Shown here: in pieces, positions 52,928 to 64,000 of the stretch
Position numbering within the stretch: the first letter of the stretch is position 1
Layout of the letters: each line of letters starts with the position of its first letter
Notes under the pieces: model-generated
The model's input: the letters and a program-made list of their open reading frames with translations, nothing else
The model's database searches: none
What the model was told of the DNA's origin: nothing
Origin: Mycolicibacter sinensis
GTDB taxonomy: Bacteria; Actinomycetota; Actinomycetes; Mycobacteriales; Mycobacteriaceae
Direction of reading: 5' to 3'
Assembly (NCBI RefSeq): GCF_001667375.1
Contig: NZ_LZIN01000038.1
Location: 124,001-188,000, forward strand
DNA length: 64,000 nucleotides
Made by a program: the position numbers and the translations under genes

Positions 52928-53012
52928 GGCGACCTCAGAAGCGAATTGCGCTGTGGCCGTTGACCGCTGCAGTAGGTGACGCCGGTCACAGTTGCCGCCA
53001 ATTTCGGATTCT

Positions 53013-53043
53013 TTGAGATCGCCCCGTTGCTGCGGGCTAGGCT
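53013..53043 (+). promoter_or_regulatory. candidate nuo operon promoter
   Basis: TTGAGA (53013-53018) and TAGGCT (53038-53043), separated by 19 bases, lie about 50 bases before the nuoA ATG in the 163-base gap after the receiver gene. The -10 fits TAnnnT; the spacer is longer than ideal. GGAAGGGAA upstream of nuoA is the ribosome binding site, though about 13 bases from the ATG. Confidence 0.4.
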
Positions 53044-53090
53044 GTGCCTGAACTCACATCGACGCCCGGAAGGGAACTACGTCACCGCGT

Positions 53091-53468
53091 ATGAACCTGT
53101 ACATGCCGATCTTGGTGCTCGCCGCGCTGGCCGCCGGTTTCGCCGTATTTTCCGTGGTCATAGCGCCGCTGGTCGGCCCCAAGCGCTACAACCGGGCGAA
53201 GCTGGAAGCCTACGAGTGCGGGATCGAGCCCACCGACCAGCCGGTGAGCGGGCCGCACGCCCCGCCCGGTCAGCGCTTCCCGGTGAAGTACTACCTGACC
53301 GCGATGCTGTTCATCGTCTTCGACATCGAAATCGTTTTTCTCTACCCCTGGGCGGTCGCCTTCGACAAGCTCGGGGTGTTCGCCCTCATCGAAATGGTGC
53401 TGTTCGCCGCCGTCGTCTTCGTCGCATACGCCTACGTCTGGCGGCGCGGCGGCCTGAATTGGGATTGA
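53091..53468 (+). CDS. nuoA: NADH-quinone oxidoreductase subunit A
   Basis: NuoA is a small membrane subunit near the quinone site of complex I. The 125-residue protein has three helices and the diagnostic loop [20 protein letters not shown], with the conserved Cys, followed by [20 protein letters not shown] and YPWAVAF. It starts the nuo operon, whose order A-B-C-D-E-F-G-H-I-J-K-L is complete to the window edge. The membrane arm would translocate protons while NADH is oxidised. Confidence 0.97.
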   Translation: MNLYMPILVLAALAAGFAVFSVVIAPLVGPKRYNRAKLEAYECGIEPTDQPVSGPHAPPGQRFPVKYYLTAMLFIVFDIEIVFLYPWAVAFDKLGVFALIEMVLFAAVVFVAYAYVWRRGGLNWD

Positions 53469-53491
53469 GTGGGGAGTAGGCGGGCTTACAT

Positions 53492-54046
53492 ATGGGACTA
53501 GAAGAGCAGCTGCCGAGCGGTCTCCTGTTGTCTACCGTGGAGGACCTGGCCGGCTATTTCCGCAAAGGCTCGCTGTGGCCGGCAACCTTCGGGCTGGCCT
53601 GTTGCGCGATCGAGATGATGTCGTCGATGGCGCCGGATTACGACATCTCCCGGTTCGGCATGGAAGTGTTCCGGGCCTCGCCTCGCCAGGCCGACCTGAT
53701 GATCGTGGCCGGCCGGGTCAGCCAGAAGATGGCGCCGGTGCTTCGGCAGATCTACGACCAGATGGTGGAACCCAAGTGGGTGCTGTCGATGGGCGTGTGT
53801 GCCTCCTCGGGCGGGATGTTCAACAACTACGCCATCGTGCAGGGGGTGGACCATGTCGTCCCGGTCGACATCTATCTGCCCGGCTGCCCGCCCCGGCCGG
53901 AGATGCTGATGTACGCGATCCTCAAGCTGCACGAGAAGATTCGCGACATGCCGTTGGGTGCCAACCGGGAGCAGGTGATCACCGCGACCGAGGAGGCGGC
54001 CCTGTCGGCCCCGTCCACGTGGCAGATGAGGGGGTTGCTGCGGTGA
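53492..54046 (+). CDS. nuoB: NADH-quinone oxidoreductase subunit B
   Basis: A 184-residue peripheral subunit carrying the N2 [4Fe-4S] cluster that reduces quinone. The cluster ligands are seen as [11 protein letters not shown] (adjacent cysteines), [11 protein letters not shown] and [11 protein letters not shown] short N-terminal extension ([10 protein letters not shown]) precedes the core. It lies 23 bases after nuoA, and its stop overlaps the nuoC start (GTGA). Confidence 0.97.
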   Translation: MGLEEQLPSGLLLSTVEDLAGYFRKGSLWPATFGLACCAIEMMSSMAPDYDISRFGMEVFRASPRQADLMIVAGRVSQKMAPVLRQIYDQMVEPKWVLSMGVCASSGGMFNNYAIVQGVDHVVPVDIYLPGCPPRPEMLMYAILKLHEKIRDMPLGANREQVITATEEAALSAPSTWQMRGLLR

Positions 54047-54744
54047 GCCAGGGCACTGTCGACGGTGACGACCGGGGCGACAGCGAAGATGTGATCAGGG
54101 TCCGCCGCGGCCTGTTCGGGGCGAGGGGCACCGGCGACACGTCCGGCTATGGGCGGCTGGTGGCCGAGGCCGCGCTACCCGGGGAAACTCCACGGCCCTA
54201 CGGCGGGTACTTCGACGAACTCGTGGACACTCTCGCCGCGGCGCTGGAGCGCGAAGGCGTCGAATTCGCCGACGCTGTAGAGAAAGTAGTGGTCTACCGC
54301 GACGAGCTGACCCTGTACGTCCACCGGGCACGGCTGCCGGCGGTCGCTCAGCTGCTGCGCGACGAACCGGCCCTGCGCTTCGAGCTGAGCCTCGGGGTCT
54401 CCGGCGTGCACTACCCCGCCGACAGCGACCGCGAGCTGCACGCGGTCTACCCGTTGCGATCCATCACCCACAGCCGCCGCGTCCGGCTGGAAGTCACCGC
54501 CCCGGACGCCGACCCGCACATTCCCTCGCTGTACGGGATCTACCCCACCACCGACTGGCACGAACGCGAAACCTACGACTTCTTCGGGATCATCTTCGAC
54601 GGCCACCCGTCCCTGACCCGGATCCAGATGCCCGACGACTGGCACGGCCACCCACAGCGCAAGGACTACCCGTTGGGCGGTATCCCGGTCGAGTACAAGG
54701 GCGCGCAGATACCGCCGCCGGACCAGCGGAGGGCCTACACGTAA
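54043..54744 (+). CDS. nuoC: NADH-quinone oxidoreductase subunit C
   Basis: A 233-residue 30-kDa-type subunit of the peripheral arm. The family signature is [20 protein letters not shown] followed by [20 protein letters not shown] and [18 protein letters not shown]. The start is the GTG at 54043, overlapping the nuoB stop; the frame stays open upstream inside nuoB but lacks homology there. NuoC and NuoD remain separate genes, unlike the fused NuoCD of enterobacteria. Confidence 0.95.
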   Translation: MSQGTVDGDDRGDSEDVIRVRRGLFGARGTGDTSGYGRLVAEAALPGETPRPYGGYFDELVDTLAAALEREGVEFADAVEKVVVYRDELTLYVHRARLPAVAQLLRDEPALRFELSLGVSGVHYPADSDRELHAVYPLRSITHSRRVRLEVTAPDADPHIPSLYGIYPTTDWHERETYDFFGIIFDGHPSLTRIQMPDDWHGHPQRKDYPLGGIPVEYKGAQIPPPDQRRAYT

Positions 54745-56048
54745 TGAGCACCGAGACGCCCCGCACCGTCCTGAACGTCGGCGGGCAGGAATGGGAGCAG
54801 GTGGTCGAAGCGGCCAAGGCCGCCGACCCCGGCGAACGCATCGTCGTCAACATGGGGCCCCAGCACCCCTCGACGCACGGCGTGCTACGGCTGATCCTCG
54901 AACTCGACGGCGAGACGGTGACCGAAGCCCGTTGCGGCATCGGCTATCTGCACACCGGTATCGAGAAGAACCTGGAAGCCCGTTATTGGACACAGGGCGT
55001 CACCTTCGTCACGCGGATGGACTACCTGTCGCCGTTCTTCAACGAAGTCGCCTACTGCCTCGGCGTGGAGAAGCTGCTCGGCGTCACCGACGAAATTCCG
55101 CAGCGGGTCAACGTGATCCGGGTGCTGATGATGGAGCTGAACCGGATCTCGTCGCACCTGGTCGCGCTGGCCACTGGCGGTATGGAACTCGGCGCGCTGT
55201 CGGTGATGCTGTTCGGGTTCCGGGAACGTGAGCTGGTGCTCGACATCTTTGAGACCATCACCGGCCTGCGGATGAACCACCAATACATCCGGCCCGGCGG
55301 GGTCTCGGTGGACCTGCCCGACGAGGTGATTCCGCAGATCCGCGACTTCCTCGAGCTGATGCCCAAGCGGCTCAAGGACATCGAGGACCTGCTCACCGAC
55401 AACTACATCTGGAAGGCCCGCACCAAGGGCGTGGGCTACCTGGACCTGACCGGGTGCATGGCGCTGGGCATCACCGGCCCCGTGCTGCGGTCCACCGGCC
55501 TGCCTTATGACGTCCGCCGGGAAGAGCCGTATTGCGGCTATCAGGACTACGAGTTCGAGGTGATCACCGATGACGGCTGTGATGCCTACGGCCGGTACCT
55601 GATCCGCATCGCGGAGATCAAGGAGTCACTGAAAATCGTCGAGCAATGTCTAGACAAGTTGCGGCCCGGACCGGTCATGATCGAAGACCGCAAGATCGCC
55701 TGGCCGGGCGACCTGACGGTGGGCCCGGACGGGCAAGGCAACTCCGAGGAGCACATCGGCTGGATCATGGGCCACTCGATGGAGGGGCTGATCCACCACT
55801 TCAAGCGGGTCACCGAGGACCTGTGGGTGCCGCCTGGTCAGGTGTTCGTCTCCGTCGAGTCGCCCCGCGGCGAGCTCGGGGTGCACATGGTCAGCGACGG
55901 CGGCACCCGGCCCTACCGGGTGCACTACCGGGATCCGTCGTTCACCAACCTGCAAGCCGTCGCCGCTATGAGTGAGGGCGGGCTGATCGCCGACGTGATC
56001 GCTGCGGTCGCCAGCCTCGACCCGGTGATGGGCGGGGTGGACCGGTGA
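54744..56048 (+). CDS. nuoD: NADH-quinone oxidoreductase subunit D
   Basis: A 434-residue 49-kDa subunit forming the quinone pocket with Nuo[21 protein letters not shown] is the conserved N-terminal His loop, and [32 protein letters not shown] and the C-terminal [20 protein letters not shown] are as expected. The ATG at 54744 shares its A with the nuoC stop (TAATG). The end overlaps the nuoE start. Confidence 0.97.
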   Translation: MSTETPRTVLNVGGQEWEQVVEAAKAADPGERIVVNMGPQHPSTHGVLRLILELDGETVTEARCGIGYLHTGIEKNLEARYWTQGVTFVTRMDYLSPFFNEVAYCLGVEKLLGVTDEIPQRVNVIRVLMMELNRISSHLVALATGGMELGALSVMLFGFRERELVLDIFETITGLRMNHQYIRPGGVSVDLPDEVIPQIRDFLELMPKRLKDIEDLLTDNYIWKARTKGVGYLDLTGCMALGITGPVLRSTGLPYDVRREEPYCGYQDYEFEVITDDGCDAYGRYLIRIAEIKESLKIVEQCLDKLRPGPVMIEDRKIAWPGDLTVGPDGQGNSEEHIGWIMGHSMEGLIHHFKRVTEDLWVPPGQVFVSVESPRGELGVHMVSDGGTRPYRVHYRDPSFTNLQAVAAMSEGGLIADVIAAVASLDPVMGGVDR

Positions 56049-56866
56049 GCCAGACGAACGGTCAGACCGAGAAGACCGGGCGGGGCCGCTTGATGCCGGC
56101 CACCGCCGGCACCGACGGCAAGCGGGTGTTTCTGCAGCTGGGCCGCCCACCGGAGGAGCCCAACCAGTTCAACCACCCGGAAGCGCCGCGCGCCTACTCC
56201 CAGGAAGTCCGGTCCCGGCTCGAGGCCGACGCCAAGGAGATCATCGCCCGCTACCCGCAGCCGCGTTCGGCGATCCTGCCGCTGCTGCATCTGGTGCAGG
56301 CCGAAGACTCCTACATCACCCCGGCCGGCATGTCGTTCGTCGCCGACGTGCTCGGGCTGACCCACGCCGATGTCGCCGGGGTCGCCTCGTTCTACTCGAT
56401 GTACCGGCGCAAACCGACCGGCGACTACCTGGTGGGCGTGTGCACCAACACGCTGTGTGCGGTGATGGGCGGCGACGCCATCTACGACGCCCTCAAGGAG
56501 CATCTGGACGTCAATGACGAGCAGACCACCGCCGACGGCAAGGTCACCCTGGAGCGCATCGAGTGCAACGCCGCTTGTGACTGCGCGCCGGTGGTGATGG
56601 TCAACTGGGAGTTCTTCGACCAGCAGACGCCGGAGACGGCGCGCGACCTCACCGATGCGCTGCGTTCCGGCACCGAGGTGCGTCCCAGCCGCGGGCTGCC
56701 GCTGACCAGCTTCCGCGAAACCTCCCGGGTACTCGCGGGGTTCGCCGATGGGCGTCCGGACGACGGTCAGGGCGGACCGGCCGGGCCGACGCTGGCGGGG
56801 CTGCGCTTCGCCCAGGAGCACGGCATGGCCGCGCCGGAATCCGACGCCGACGGGGGGCAACAGTGA
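56045..56866 (+). CDS. nuoE: NADH-quinone oxidoreductase subunit E
   Basis: A 273-residue 24-kDa-type subunit with a [2Fe-2S] cluster (N1a). The four ligands are in [13 protein letters not shown] and [13 protein letters not shown]. The protein is longer than the enterobacterial one (166), with an N-terminal extension and a Gly/Pro-rich acidic C-terminal tail ([12 protein letters not shown]), as in other mycobacteria. The GTG at 56045 overlaps nuoD, and the stop overlaps nuoF. Confidence 0.95.
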   Translation: MSQTNGQTEKTGRGRLMPATAGTDGKRVFLQLGRPPEEPNQFNHPEAPRAYSQEVRSRLEADAKEIIARYPQPRSAILPLLHLVQAEDSYITPAGMSFVADVLGLTHADVAGVASFYSMYRRKPTGDYLVGVCTNTLCAVMGGDAIYDALKEHLDVNDEQTTADGKVTLERIECNAACDCAPVVMVNWEFFDQQTPETARDLTDALRSGTEVRPSRGLPLTSFRETSRVLAGFADGRPDDGQGGPAGPTLAGLRFAQEHGMAAPESDADGGQQ

Positions 56867-58209
56867 CGTCTCCCCCGCCGACCGCGGCGACCGCGCTGAC
56901 CCCGGTCCTGAGCAGCTACTGGGACGATCCGGAGTCCTGGACGCTGGAAACCTACCGCCGGCACGGCGGCTATGTCGGTATGCGCAAGGCGCTGGCCATG
57001 GAACCCGATGACGTCATCGAGCTGGTCAAGGAATCCGGGCTGCGCGGCCGGGGCGGCGCCGGGTTCTCCACTGGGACCAAGTGGTCGTTCGTGCCGCAAG
57101 GCGATCAAGGCGCCGCAGCCAAACCTCATTACCTGCTGGTCAACGCCGATGAGTCCGAACCCGGCACCTGCAAGGACATGCCGCTGATGCTGGCGACGCC
57201 GCACGTGCTCATCGAGGGCATGATCATCTGTTGCCACGCGATCCGCGCCCGCCACGCTTTCATCTACGTGCGCGGTGAGGTGCTGCCGATCGTGCGTCGG
57301 CTGCAGAACGCGGTGGCCGAAGCCTACGCAGCAGGGCTGTTGGGCACCGACATCGACGGCACGGGATTCGACCTGGACATCACGGTGCACGCCGGGGCCG
57401 GCGCCTACATCTGCGGCGAGGAGACCGCGCTGATCGAGTCGCTGGAGGGCTACCGGGGCCAGCCGCGGCTACGGCCGCCGTTCCCCGCGGTCGCGGGCCT
57501 GTACGCCTCACCGACGGTGGTCAACAACGTCGAATCGATCGCCAGTGTGCCGTCGATCCTGCGTAACGGGGCGGAGTGGTTCCGCTCGATGGGCACCGAG
57601 AAGTCCCGCGGCTACACGCTGTATTCGCTGTCCGGGCACGTGAACCGGCCCGGCCAATACGAGGCGCCGCTCGGCATCACGCTGCGTGAGCTGCTCGAGT
57701 ACGCCGGCGGGATCCGCGACGGCCATCGGCTGAAGTTCTGGACGCCGGGCGGATCCTCAACACCGCTGCTGACCGAAGAACACCTCGACATCCCGCTGGA
57801 TTACGAGGGTATGGCGTCGGCCGGATCGATGTTGGGCACCAAGGCCCTGCAGATCTTCGACGAGACCACCTGCGTGGTGCGCGCGGCCATGCGCTGGTCG
57901 GAGTTCTACAAGCATGAGTCCTGCGGCAAGTGCACCCCGTGTCGTGAGGGCACCTACTGGCTGGTCCCGATCTACGAACGCCTCGAGACGGGCCGCGGCA
58001 CCCCCGAAGACCTCGACACCTTGCTCGACATCGCCGACGTGCTGTTCGGAAAGTCTTTCTGCGCCTTGGGCGATGGTGCGGCGATGCCGGTGAAGTCGTC
58101 GATCGAGTACTTCCGTGACGAGTACATCGCCCACCTTGACGGGGGCTGCCCGTTCGACCCGAAAGCGAGCATGTTCGTGCCCAACGGATCTCACGGCGGT
58201 GTGGCGTGA
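56863..58209 (+). CDS. nuoF: NADH-quinone oxidoreductase subunit F
   Basis: A 448-residue NADH-oxidising subunit binding FMN and the N3 [4Fe-4S] cluster. [17 protein letters not shown] is the NADH/FMN loop, [20 protein letters not shown] a second flavin segment, and [15 protein letters not shown] plus [12 protein letters not shown] give the four cluster cysteines. The GTG at 56863 overlaps the nuoE stop, and the last codons overlap nuoG. Confidence 0.97.
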   Translation: MTSPPPTAATALTPVLSSYWDDPESWTLETYRRHGGYVGMRKALAMEPDDVIELVKESGLRGRGGAGFSTGTKWSFVPQGDQGAAAKPHYLLVNADESEPGTCKDMPLMLATPHVLIEGMIICCHAIRARHAFIYVRGEVLPIVRRLQNAVAEAYAAGLLGTDIDGTGFDLDITVHAGAGAYICGEETALIESLEGYRGQPRLRPPFPAVAGLYASPTVVNNVESIASVPSILRNGAEWFRSMGTEKSRGYTLYSLSGHVNRPGQYEAPLGITLRELLEYAGGIRDGHRLKFWTPGGSSTPLLTEEHLDIPLDYEGMASAGSMLGTKALQIFDETTCVVRAAMRWSEFYKHESCGKCTPCREGTYWLVPIYERLETGRGTPEDLDTLLDIADVLFGKSFCALGDGAAMPVKSSIEYFRDEYIAHLDGGCPFDPKASMFVPNGSHGGVA

Positions 58210-60620
58210 CTCAACCCCCTCAGGCCGACGGCCAGGAGTCGGTGACGTTCACCATCGACGACCGGCAGATCACGGTTCCCAAGGGCACCTTGATCATTCG
58301 GGCCGCCGAGCAACTGGGTATCGAGATCCCGCGGTTCTGCGATCATCCGCTGCTGGATCCGGTCGCCTGGTGCCGGCAATGCATGGTCGAGGTGGAGGGC
58401 CAGCGCAAACCGCAACCGTCCTGCGCGGTCGCCGCCGCCGACGGCATGGTGGTACGCACCCAGCACACCTCCGCCGAAGCCGACCGGGCCCAGCACCTGG
58501 TGATGGAACTGCTGCTGATCAACCACCCGCTGGACTGCCCGACCTGCGACAAGGGCGGCGAGTGCCCGCTGCAGAACCAGGCGATGACCCACGGCCGCAC
58601 CGAGACCCGCTTCGAAGAGGCCAAGCGCACCTTTCCCAAGCCGATCAACATCTCCTCCCAGGTCCTGCTCGACCGGGACCGCTGCATCCTGTGCGCACGC
58701 TGCACCCGGTTCTCCGACGAGATCGCCGGGGACAAGTTCATCGAGATGATGGACCGCGGCGCCCTGCAGCAGGTCGCGATCTACACCGAGACGCCGTTCG
58801 ACTCCTACTTCTCCGGCAACACCGTGCAGATCTGCCCGGTAGGCGCGCTCACCGGCGCCTCCTACCGGTTCCGGGCCCGACCGTTCGACCTGGTGTCCAC
58901 ACCCAGTGTCTGCGAGCACTGCGCGGCCGGCTGCGCCCAGCGCACCGACCACCGCCGCGGCAAGGTGATGCGCCGGATGGCCGGCGACGACCCGAACGTC
59001 AACGAAGAGTGGAACTGCGACAAGGGGCGCTGGGCCTTCACCTACGCCGTGCAGCCCGACCGGGTCGGCACCCCGCTGGTGCGCGATGACGCCGGGAACC
59101 TGGTCCCCACCTCGTGGCCGCACGCGCTGGCGGTGGCGGCGCGCGGATTGGCCGCCGCACGCGGGCGCACCGGCGTGCTGGTCGGCGGCCGGACGACCGC
59201 CGAAGATGCCTACGGTTACGCCAAATTCGCCCGGGTGGCGTTGCACGGAGATGACATCGACTTCCGGGCGCGCACCCAGTCCGCCGAGGAAGCCGCGTTC
59301 CTGGCCGCCCGGGTGGCCGGGCGCGGCAGCTCAGGGCCGTTCGGGGTCACCTACGCCGACCTGGAAGCCGCTGCCACCGTGTTGCTGGTCGGCCTGGAAC
59401 CCGAGGAAGAGTCGCCGATCATCTTCCTGCGGCTGCGCAAAGCCGCCCGCAAGAAGAACACCCGGGTGTTCTCCGTCGCGCCGTTCGCCGATCGCGCACT
59501 GACCAAGATGTTCGGCACCTTGCTGCCCGCGGTGCCGGGCGGCGAGGCGGCGGTGCTGGACGACCTGCATGACGACCAGGACCTCGGGCAGTTGCTGCGC
59601 CAGCCCGGTGCGGTGGTGCTGGTCGGCGAGCGGTTGGCGGGCTCACCCGGCGCATTGTCCGCGGCGGTCCGACTGGCCGAGGCGACCGGGGCACGACTGG
59701 CCTGGGTGCCGCGTCGTGCCGGAGAGCGCGGCGCCCTGGAGGCCGGTGCCCTGCCCGGGCTGTTGCCCGGCGGGCGTCCGCTGGGCGAGGCGGCGGCGCG
59801 GGCCGAGGTCGCACAGGCCTGGGGCCTCCAGAGCCCCGACGATCTGCCGTCGCAGCCCGGGCGCGACACCGACGCCATCCTGGCGGCCGCCGCCGACGGG
59901 ACACTGGGCGCGCTGGTGGTCGGCGGGGTCGAACCGGCTGACCTGGCCGACCCCGCTGCGGCGCTGGCCGCCCTGGACGCGGTCGAATTCCTGGTCAGCA
60001 TCGAGTTGCGGCACAGCGAGGTCACCGAGCGCGCCGACGTGGTGTTGCCGAGCGCGGCGGCGGTGGAGAAGTCCGGCACCTACCTGAACTGGGAGGGCCG
60101 CCCCCGCCGGTTCGGTGTGGCGCTGGGTGAGCGCGGCACCCTGTCGGATCTGCGGGTGCTCGATGCGCTCGCCGAGGAGATGGGCGTAGCGCTGAAGCTT
60201 TCCACCGTGGAGGCAGCGCGCGACGAGCTGGCCCGGCTGGGTGGCTGGGACGGCCAGCGGGCAGCCGCGCCCGATATGCCGCCGGGTACTCCGGGGCAGC
60301 CCGAGGCGGGCGAGGCCGTGCTGGCCAGCTGGCGGATGCTGCTGGACAACGGACTGATGCAGGCCGGTGAACCGAACCTGGCCGCCACCGCCCGCAAGCC
60401 GGTGGCCCGGCTGGCGGCGACGACGGCTACCGAGATCGGTGCCGCGCCGGGCGATCCGGTCACGGTCAGCACCGAGCAGGGCGACATCACCTTGCCGTTG
60501 GTCATCACCGAGATGCCGGACCGGGTGGTGTGGTTGCCGATGAATTCTTCTGACTCAGCGGTGCACCGCAATCTCGGGGTCGGCCCGGGTGCGGTGGTAC
60601 GGATTGGACGCAGACCATGA
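58206..60620 (+). CDS. nuoG: NADH-quinone oxidoreductase subunit G
   Basis: An 804-residue iron-sulfur subunit. The N-terminal ferredoxin domain has [16 protein letters not shown], then the His-coordinated cluster segment [30 protein letters not shown] with ICPVGALT, and [14 protein letters not shown]. The C-terminal molybdopterin-like domain keeps the fold without molybdenum. Its length matches mycobacterial NuoG. The GTG at 58206 overlaps nuoF, and the end overlaps nuoH (ATGA). Confidence 0.96.
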   Translation: MTQPPQADGQESVTFTIDDRQITVPKGTLIIRAAEQLGIEIPRFCDHPLLDPVAWCRQCMVEVEGQRKPQPSCAVAAADGMVVRTQHTSAEADRAQHLVMELLLINHPLDCPTCDKGGECPLQNQAMTHGRTETRFEEAKRTFPKPINISSQVLLDRDRCILCARCTRFSDEIAGDKFIEMMDRGALQQVAIYTETPFDSYFSGNTVQICPVGALTGASYRFRARPFDLVSTPSVCEHCAAGCAQRTDHRRGKVMRRMAGDDPNVNEEWNCDKGRWAFTYAVQPDRVGTPLVRDDAGNLVPTSWPHALAVAARGLAAARGRTGVLVGGRTTAEDAYGYAKFARVALHGDDIDFRARTQSAEEAAFLAARVAGRGSSGPFGVTYADLEAAATVLLVGLEPEEESPIIFLRLRKAARKKNTRVFSVAPFADRALTKMFGTLLPAVPGGEAAVLDDLHDDQDLGQLLRQPGAVVLVGERLAGSPGALSAAVRLAEATGARLAWVPRRAGERGALEAGALPGLLPGGRPLGEAAARAEVAQAWGLQSPDDLPSQPGRDTDAILAAAADGTLGALVVGGVEPADLADPAAALAALDAVEFLVSIELRHSEVTERADVVLPSAAAVEKSGTYLNWEGRPRRFGVALGERGTLSDLRVLDALAEEMGVALKLSTVEAARDELARLGGWDGQRAAAPDMPPGTPGQPEAGEAVLASWRMLLDNGLMQAGEPNLAATARKPVARLAATTATEIGAAPGDPVTVSTEQGDITLPLVITEMPDRVVWLPMNSSDSAVHRNLGVGPGAVVRIGRRP

Positions 60621-61843
60621 GCGATCCCTGGTGGCTGATGCTAGTCAAGGTGCTGGGCATCTTCGGATTCCTGGTGCTGACGGTGCTGTTGGCGATCGTC
60701 ATCGAGCGAAAGGTGCTGGGGCGCATGCAGATGCGGCCCGGACCCAACCGGGTGGGGCCGAAGGGCTGGCTGCAGAGCCTCGCCGACGGCATCAAGCTGG
60801 CCCTGAAGGAGGACATCACCCCCGCCGGCGTCGACCGGGCGATCTACGTGATGGCGCCGGTCATCTCGACGGTGCCGGCGATCACCGCGTTCGCGGTGAT
60901 GCCGCTCGGGCCGGAAGTCAGCATCTTCGGCCATCGCACCGCGTTGCAGCTGGCCGACCTGCCGATCGCGGTGCTGTTCATCCTGGCGATGTCGTCGATC
61001 GGGGTGTACGGCATCATCCTGGCCGGCTGGTCGTCGGGGTCGGTCTACCCGCTGCTGGGCGGTATCCGCTCCACCGCCCAGGTGATCTCCTACGAGGTCG
61101 CGATGGGGCTGTCGTTCGCGGCGGTGTTCCTCTACGCCGGCACGATGTCCACCTCGGGCATCGTGGCCGCCCAGGACCGGATGTGGTTCACCTTCCTGTT
61201 GATGCCGTCGTTCCTGGTCTATGTGACCGCGATGGTCGGCGAGACCAACCGCGCACCGTTCGACCTGCCCGAGGCCGAGGGCGAGCTGGTCGGCGGCTTC
61301 CACACCGAGTACTCGTCGCTGAAGTTCGCGCTGTTCTTCCTGGCCGAATACATCAACATCGCAACGGTTTCGGCGCTCGCCGTCACCTTGTTCTTCGGCG
61401 GCTGGCACGCACCGTTCCCGATCAACCTGTGGGCCGGCGCCAACTCCGGATGGTGGCCGCTGCTGTGGTTCACCGCCAAGGTATGGGGTTTCATCTTCAT
61501 CTTCATCTGGCTGCGGGCCACCCTGCCCCGGCTGCGCTACGACCAGTTCATGGCGCTGGGCTGGAAGATCCTGATCCCGCTGGCGCTGGCCTGGGTGCTG
61601 GTCGCCGGGGTGCTGCGCAGCCTGCGCAATGACGGCTACCAGCACTGGCAAGTGGTGCTGATAGCCATCAGCACGCTCACCACAGTGGCGGTGCTGATGG
61701 CACTGCATCGCCGGTTCAGGGCGGTCAACACCCGGCGGGCCGCACCCGCGCCACCGCCCGTCACCGCTTCGGGGGGATCGTTCCCGACACCCCCGCTGCC
61801 GCAGCGCGATTCACCGCGGGTCAAGGAGGATGTCAATGGCTAG
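60617..61843 (+). CDS. nuoH: NADH-quinone oxidoreductase subunit H
   Basis: A 408-residue membrane subunit connecting the quinone chamber and proton channels. About eight helices; [40 protein letters not shown] and [20 protein letters not shown] are the family signatures. The C-terminal tail is long, hydrophilic and proline-rich ([20 protein letters not shown]), a feature of actinobacterial NuoH. Its 3' end overlaps the nuoI start by 8 bases and contains the nuoI ribosome binding site. Confidence 0.97.
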   Translation: MSDPWWLMLVKVLGIFGFLVLTVLLAIVIERKVLGRMQMRPGPNRVGPKGWLQSLADGIKLALKEDITPAGVDRAIYVMAPVISTVPAITAFAVMPLGPEVSIFGHRTALQLADLPIAVLFILAMSSIGVYGIILAGWSSGSVYPLLGGIRSTAQVISYEVAMGLSFAAVFLYAGTMSTSGIVAAQDRMWFTFLLMPSFLVYVTAMVGETNRAPFDLPEAEGELVGGFHTEYSSLKFALFFLAEYINIATVSALAVTLFFGGWHAPFPINLWAGANSGWWPLLWFTAKVWGFIFIFIWLRATLPRLRYDQFMALGWKILIPLALAWVLVAGVLRSLRNDGYQHWQVVLIAISTLTTVAVLMALHRRFRAVNTRRAAPAPPPVTASGGSFPTPPLPQRDSPRVKEDVNG

Positions 61844-62405
61844 GATCAGAGACGCTCTGGCCGGATTTGGCGTCACCTGGAAGACGATGTTCAAACGGCC
61901 GATCAACGACGGCTACCCGGAGCACAAGAAGCCGACGGCGCGGCGCTACCACGGGCGCCACCAACTCAACCGGCACCCGGACGGCCTGGAGAAGTGCATC
62001 GGCTGCGAGCTGTGCGCCTGGGCCTGTCCGGCCGACGCCATCTATGTCGAGGCCGCCGACAACACCGACGACGAACGCTTCTCCCCTGGCGAACGCTACG
62101 GCCGTGTCTACCAGATCAACTACCTGCGCTGTATCGGGTGCGGCCTGTGCATCGAGGCCTGCCCCACCCGCGCGCTGACCATGACCAACGACTACGAGAT
62201 GGCCGCCGACAATCGCGCCGACCTGATCCTGGAACGCCACCAGTTGCTGGCACCGCTGGAGCCCGGGATGACCGCGCCGCCGCACCCGATGCCGCCCGGC
62301 GCCACCGACAAGGACTACTACCTGGGCCGGGTCGGCCCCGACGGACTCGATGAGGACCCGGACCTGTTCGTCATGCTCGACCGCAAGAAACAGGGCAAGG
62401 CCTGA
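61836..62405 (+). CDS. nuoI: NADH-quinone oxidoreductase subunit I
   Basis: A 189-residue ferredoxin-type subunit with two [4Fe-4S] clusters (N6a, N6b). The two motifs are [12 protein letters not shown] and [12 protein letters not shown]. The start at 61836 ([12 protein letters not shown]) is preferred because AAGGAGG lies 6 bases upstream; the ATG at 61830 is too close to it. The stop shares bases with the nuoJ ATG (TGATG). Confidence 0.96.
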   Translation: MARIRDALAGFGVTWKTMFKRPINDGYPEHKKPTARRYHGRHQLNRHPDGLEKCIGCELCAWACPADAIYVEAADNTDDERFSPGERYGRVYQINYLRCIGCGLCIEACPTRALTMTNDYEMAADNRADLILERHQLLAPLEPGMTAPPHPMPPGATDKDYYLGRVGPDGLDEDPDLFVMLDRKKQGKA

Positions 62406-63208
62406 TGGACGCCACACTTCTTGCCGCCGACCTCGTCGTCCGCACCTCCACCGGAGAGGCGGTGACATTCTGGATCCTGGGCGCCGTGGCGCTGGTCGGT
62501 GCGGTCGGAGTCGTCACCGCCGCCAAGGCGGTGTATTCGGCGTTGTTCCTGGCGATGACGATGCTCGCGCTGGCCGTGTTCTATTTCGTTCAGGACGCGA
62601 TGTTCCTCGGTGTGGTGCAGATCGTGGTCTACACCGGCGCGGTGATGATGCTGTTCCTGTTCGTGATGATGCTGATCGGCGTCGACTCCGCCGAGTCTCT
62701 GGTGGAGACCCTGCGTGGCCAGCGGATCGCCTCGACGCTCGCCGGTATCGGCTTCGGGGTGCTGCTGATCGCCGGAATCGGCGGCGCCACCGTACACCTG
62801 CGCCGGATCGGCGCTCCCGCCGCGGCGACCGGCAGCTCGGCCGAAGTGGGCCAGAGCAACGTCGAGGGACTCGCGGCGCTGATCTTCACCCGCTACCTCT
62901 GGGCGTTCGAACTCACCAGTGCATTGCTGATCACCGCGGTGGTCGCGGCCATGGTGCTGACGCATCGCGAGCGCCTGCGACCCCGGATGACGCAGCGGGA
63001 GCTGTCCATCCGGCGCTTCCGGGCCGGCCACCGACCCACGCCGCTGCCGACGCCGGGCGTCTACGCCCGCCACAACGCCGTCGACATCGCCGCACGGCTG
63101 CCCGACGGCTCCTACTCGGAACTGTCGGTGTCGGACACCTTGCAGCACCGCTGGGTCGGCGCCACCGGCAACGCGGTGCATGCACCCGGGGAGGAGTCAG
63201 ACCAGTGA
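62405..63208 (+). CDS. nuoJ: NADH-quinone oxidoreductase subunit J
   Basis: A 267-residue membrane subunit with five helices, including the conserved third-helix segment [21 protein letters not shown] hydrophilic C-terminal tail of about 80 residues ([20 protein letters not shown]) is longer than in enterobacteria and typical of mycobacteria. It overlaps nuoI by one base and nuoK by four (GTGA). Confidence 0.96.
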   Translation: MDATLLAADLVVRTSTGEAVTFWILGAVALVGAVGVVTAAKAVYSALFLAMTMLALAVFYFVQDAMFLGVVQIVVYTGAVMMLFLFVMMLIGVDSAESLVETLRGQRIASTLAGIGFGVLLIAGIGGATVHLRRIGAPAAATGSSAEVGQSNVEGLAALIFTRYLWAFELTSALLITAVVAAMVLTHRERLRPRMTQRELSIRRFRAGHRPTPLPTPGVYARHNAVDIAARLPDGSYSELSVSDTLQHRWVGATGNAVHAPGEESDQ

Positions 63209-63504
63209 ATCCGGAGAACTATCTCTACCTGTCGGCGATGCTGTTCACCCTCGGCGCCACCGGAGTGATGTTGCGGCGCAACGCGTTGGTGATGTTCATG
63301 TGCGTCGAGCTGATGCTCAATGCCGCCAACCTGGCGTTCGTCACCTTCGCCCGGCTGCACACCCAGCTCGACGGCCAGATGGTGGCGTTCTTCACGATGG
63401 TCGTCGCCGCCTGCGAGGTGGTGATCGGCCTGGCCATCATCATGACGATCTTCCGGGCCCGGCGATCGGTGTCGGTCGACGACGCGAACCTACTGCGCGG
63501 CTAG
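63205..63504 (+). CDS. nuoK: NADH-quinone oxidoreductase subunit K
   Basis: A 99-residue three-helix subunit of the proton-pumping arm. [20 protein letters not shown] carries the conserved glutamate of helix 2, and the second membrane glutamate is in [15 protein letters not shown]. The start is the GTG at 63205, overlapping the nuoJ stop; the long open frame upstream of it is a shadow of nuoI/nuoJ. nuoL follows after 14 bases. Confidence 0.96.
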   Translation: MNPENYLYLSAMLFTLGATGVMLRRNALVMFMCVELMLNAANLAFVTFARLHTQLDGQMVAFFTMVVAACEVVIGLAIIMTIFRARRSVSVDDANLLRG

Positions 63505-63518
63505 GAGTGGGAAGCTCA

Positions 63519-64000
63519 ATGACGAATCTGAGCCAGCTGAGCTGGCTGCTGGTAGCCCTGCCGGCGGCCGGCGCGCTGATCCTGTTGCTCGGCGGGCGGC
63601 GGACCGACCGGTGGGGGCACCTGCTGGGCTCTGCCACCGTCCTCGGGTCGTTCGGGATCGGACTGGCGCTGCTGGCCGACATGCTGGGCCGGCCGGGCGA
63701 GGACCGGGCGATCCACACCCACCTGTTCAGCTGGGTTCCGGTCGGCGCCCTGCAGGTCGACTTCGGGGTGCTGATCGACCCGCTGTCGATCTGCTTCGTG
63801 CTGCTGATCAGTGGCGTGGGCGCGTTGATCCACATCTACTCGATCGGCTACATGGCTGCAGACCCCGATCGCCGACGGTTCTTCGCCTACCTGAACCTGT
63901 TCGTCGCGTCGATGCTGCTGCTGGTCGTGGCCGACAACTACCTGGGCCTCTACGTAGGCTGGGAAGGCGTCGGCCTGGCGTCCTACCTGCTGATCGGGTT
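63519..64000 (+). CDS. nuoL: NADH-quinone oxidoreductase subunit L (partial, cut by the window end)
   Basis: The first 160 codons of the antiporter-like subunit NuoL. The ATG at 63519 opens [15 protein letters not shown], and helices follow with [40 protein letters not shown] and [20 protein letters not shown]; the last contains the key membrane glutamate. The gene continues past the window. No stop or frameshift is seen in the part present. Confidence 0.95.
   Translation, partial: MTNLSQLSWLLVALPAAGALILLLGGRRTDRWGHLLGSATVLGSFGIGLALLADMLGRPGEDRAIHTHLFSWVPVGALQVDFGVLIDPLSICFVLLISGVGALIHIYSIGYMAADPDRRRFFAYLNLFVASMLLLVVADNYLGLYVGWEGVGLASYLLIG

Noticed and set aside
62350..63204. Long upstream extension of the nuoK reading frame
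   Set aside because: It is an Arg-rich shadow inside nuoI and nuoJ. NuoK homology begins at the GTG at 63205.

Overview
The window is high-GC chromosomal DNA from a Mycobacteriaceae member, probably a nontuberculous species. Evidence for this: class Ib nrdHIE with NrdR-type boxes, CYP136, FadE22/23/24-type dehydrogenases, the ftsE-ftsX-smpB block, mycobacterial FprA, LdtMt1-like and PknF/I-like proteins, and a 14-gene-type complex I operon. Many GTG starts, 4-base ATGA/GTGA stop/start overlaps and apparently leaderless starts (a TAnnnT -10 about 7 nt before the start codon) fit the same group. No insertion sequence, phage module or CRISPR array was seen.

Layout. (1) 1-5.1 kb: nrdH-nrdI-nrdE on the minus strand behind paired NrdR boxes, then an SDR and a TetR regulator divergent from cyp136 (5.2-6.7 kb). 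(2) 6.7-14.7 kb: a free-standing LeuA-type regulatory domain behind a Leu/Val leader peptide and attenuator, a PoxB-type ThDP enzyme, a two-domain FadE22, an SDR, then divergent cstA with a small YbdD-like gene. (3) 14.9-20.9 kb: an LdtMt1-like L,D-transpeptidase, an MBL hydrolase/CYP125-like pair on the minus strand, and a plus-strand class II aldolase/amidohydrolase/2-hydroxyacid dehydrogenase run. (4) 21-27.4 kb: a secreted Pro/Ala-rich protein, tRNA-Ala(GGC), a GreA-like protein, an MFS-PucR-amine oxidase run, a small membrane protein and DUF488. (5) 27.5-36.2 kb: tmRNA, a mycothiol-type DinB protein, EamA, smpB, ftsX, ftsE, a Pro-rich membrane protein, an MscS channel and prfB, divergent from fprA. 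(6) 36.2-39.8 kb: hisN and fadE24-fadE23. (7) 39.9-52.4 kb: an accessory block with an amidase lipoprotein, a Ser/Thr kinase, and a TetR-controlled catabolic cluster (SDR, crotonase, HGO-like dioxygenase, alpha/beta hydrolase, CoA-transferase, HMG-CoA lyase-like enzyme, TetR, acyl-CoA dehydrogenase, APH-type kinase, small partner). (8) 52.5-64 kb: an orphan receiver protein and nuoA to nuoL, with nuoL cut by the window end.

Compared with M. tuberculosis gene order (from memory), blocks 1, 2, 5, 6 and 8 match the Rv3051c-Rv3063, Rv3099c-Rv3106, Rv3137-Rv3140 and Rv3143-nuo regions. The other genes lie between these blocks and look lineage-specific. The three most interesting items are the attenuator-controlled stand-alone LeuA regulatory domain (6725-7350), the unusually long tmRNA tag with an internal duplication (27535-27924), and the catabolic cluster ending in an ACAD/APH pair (43060-52414).
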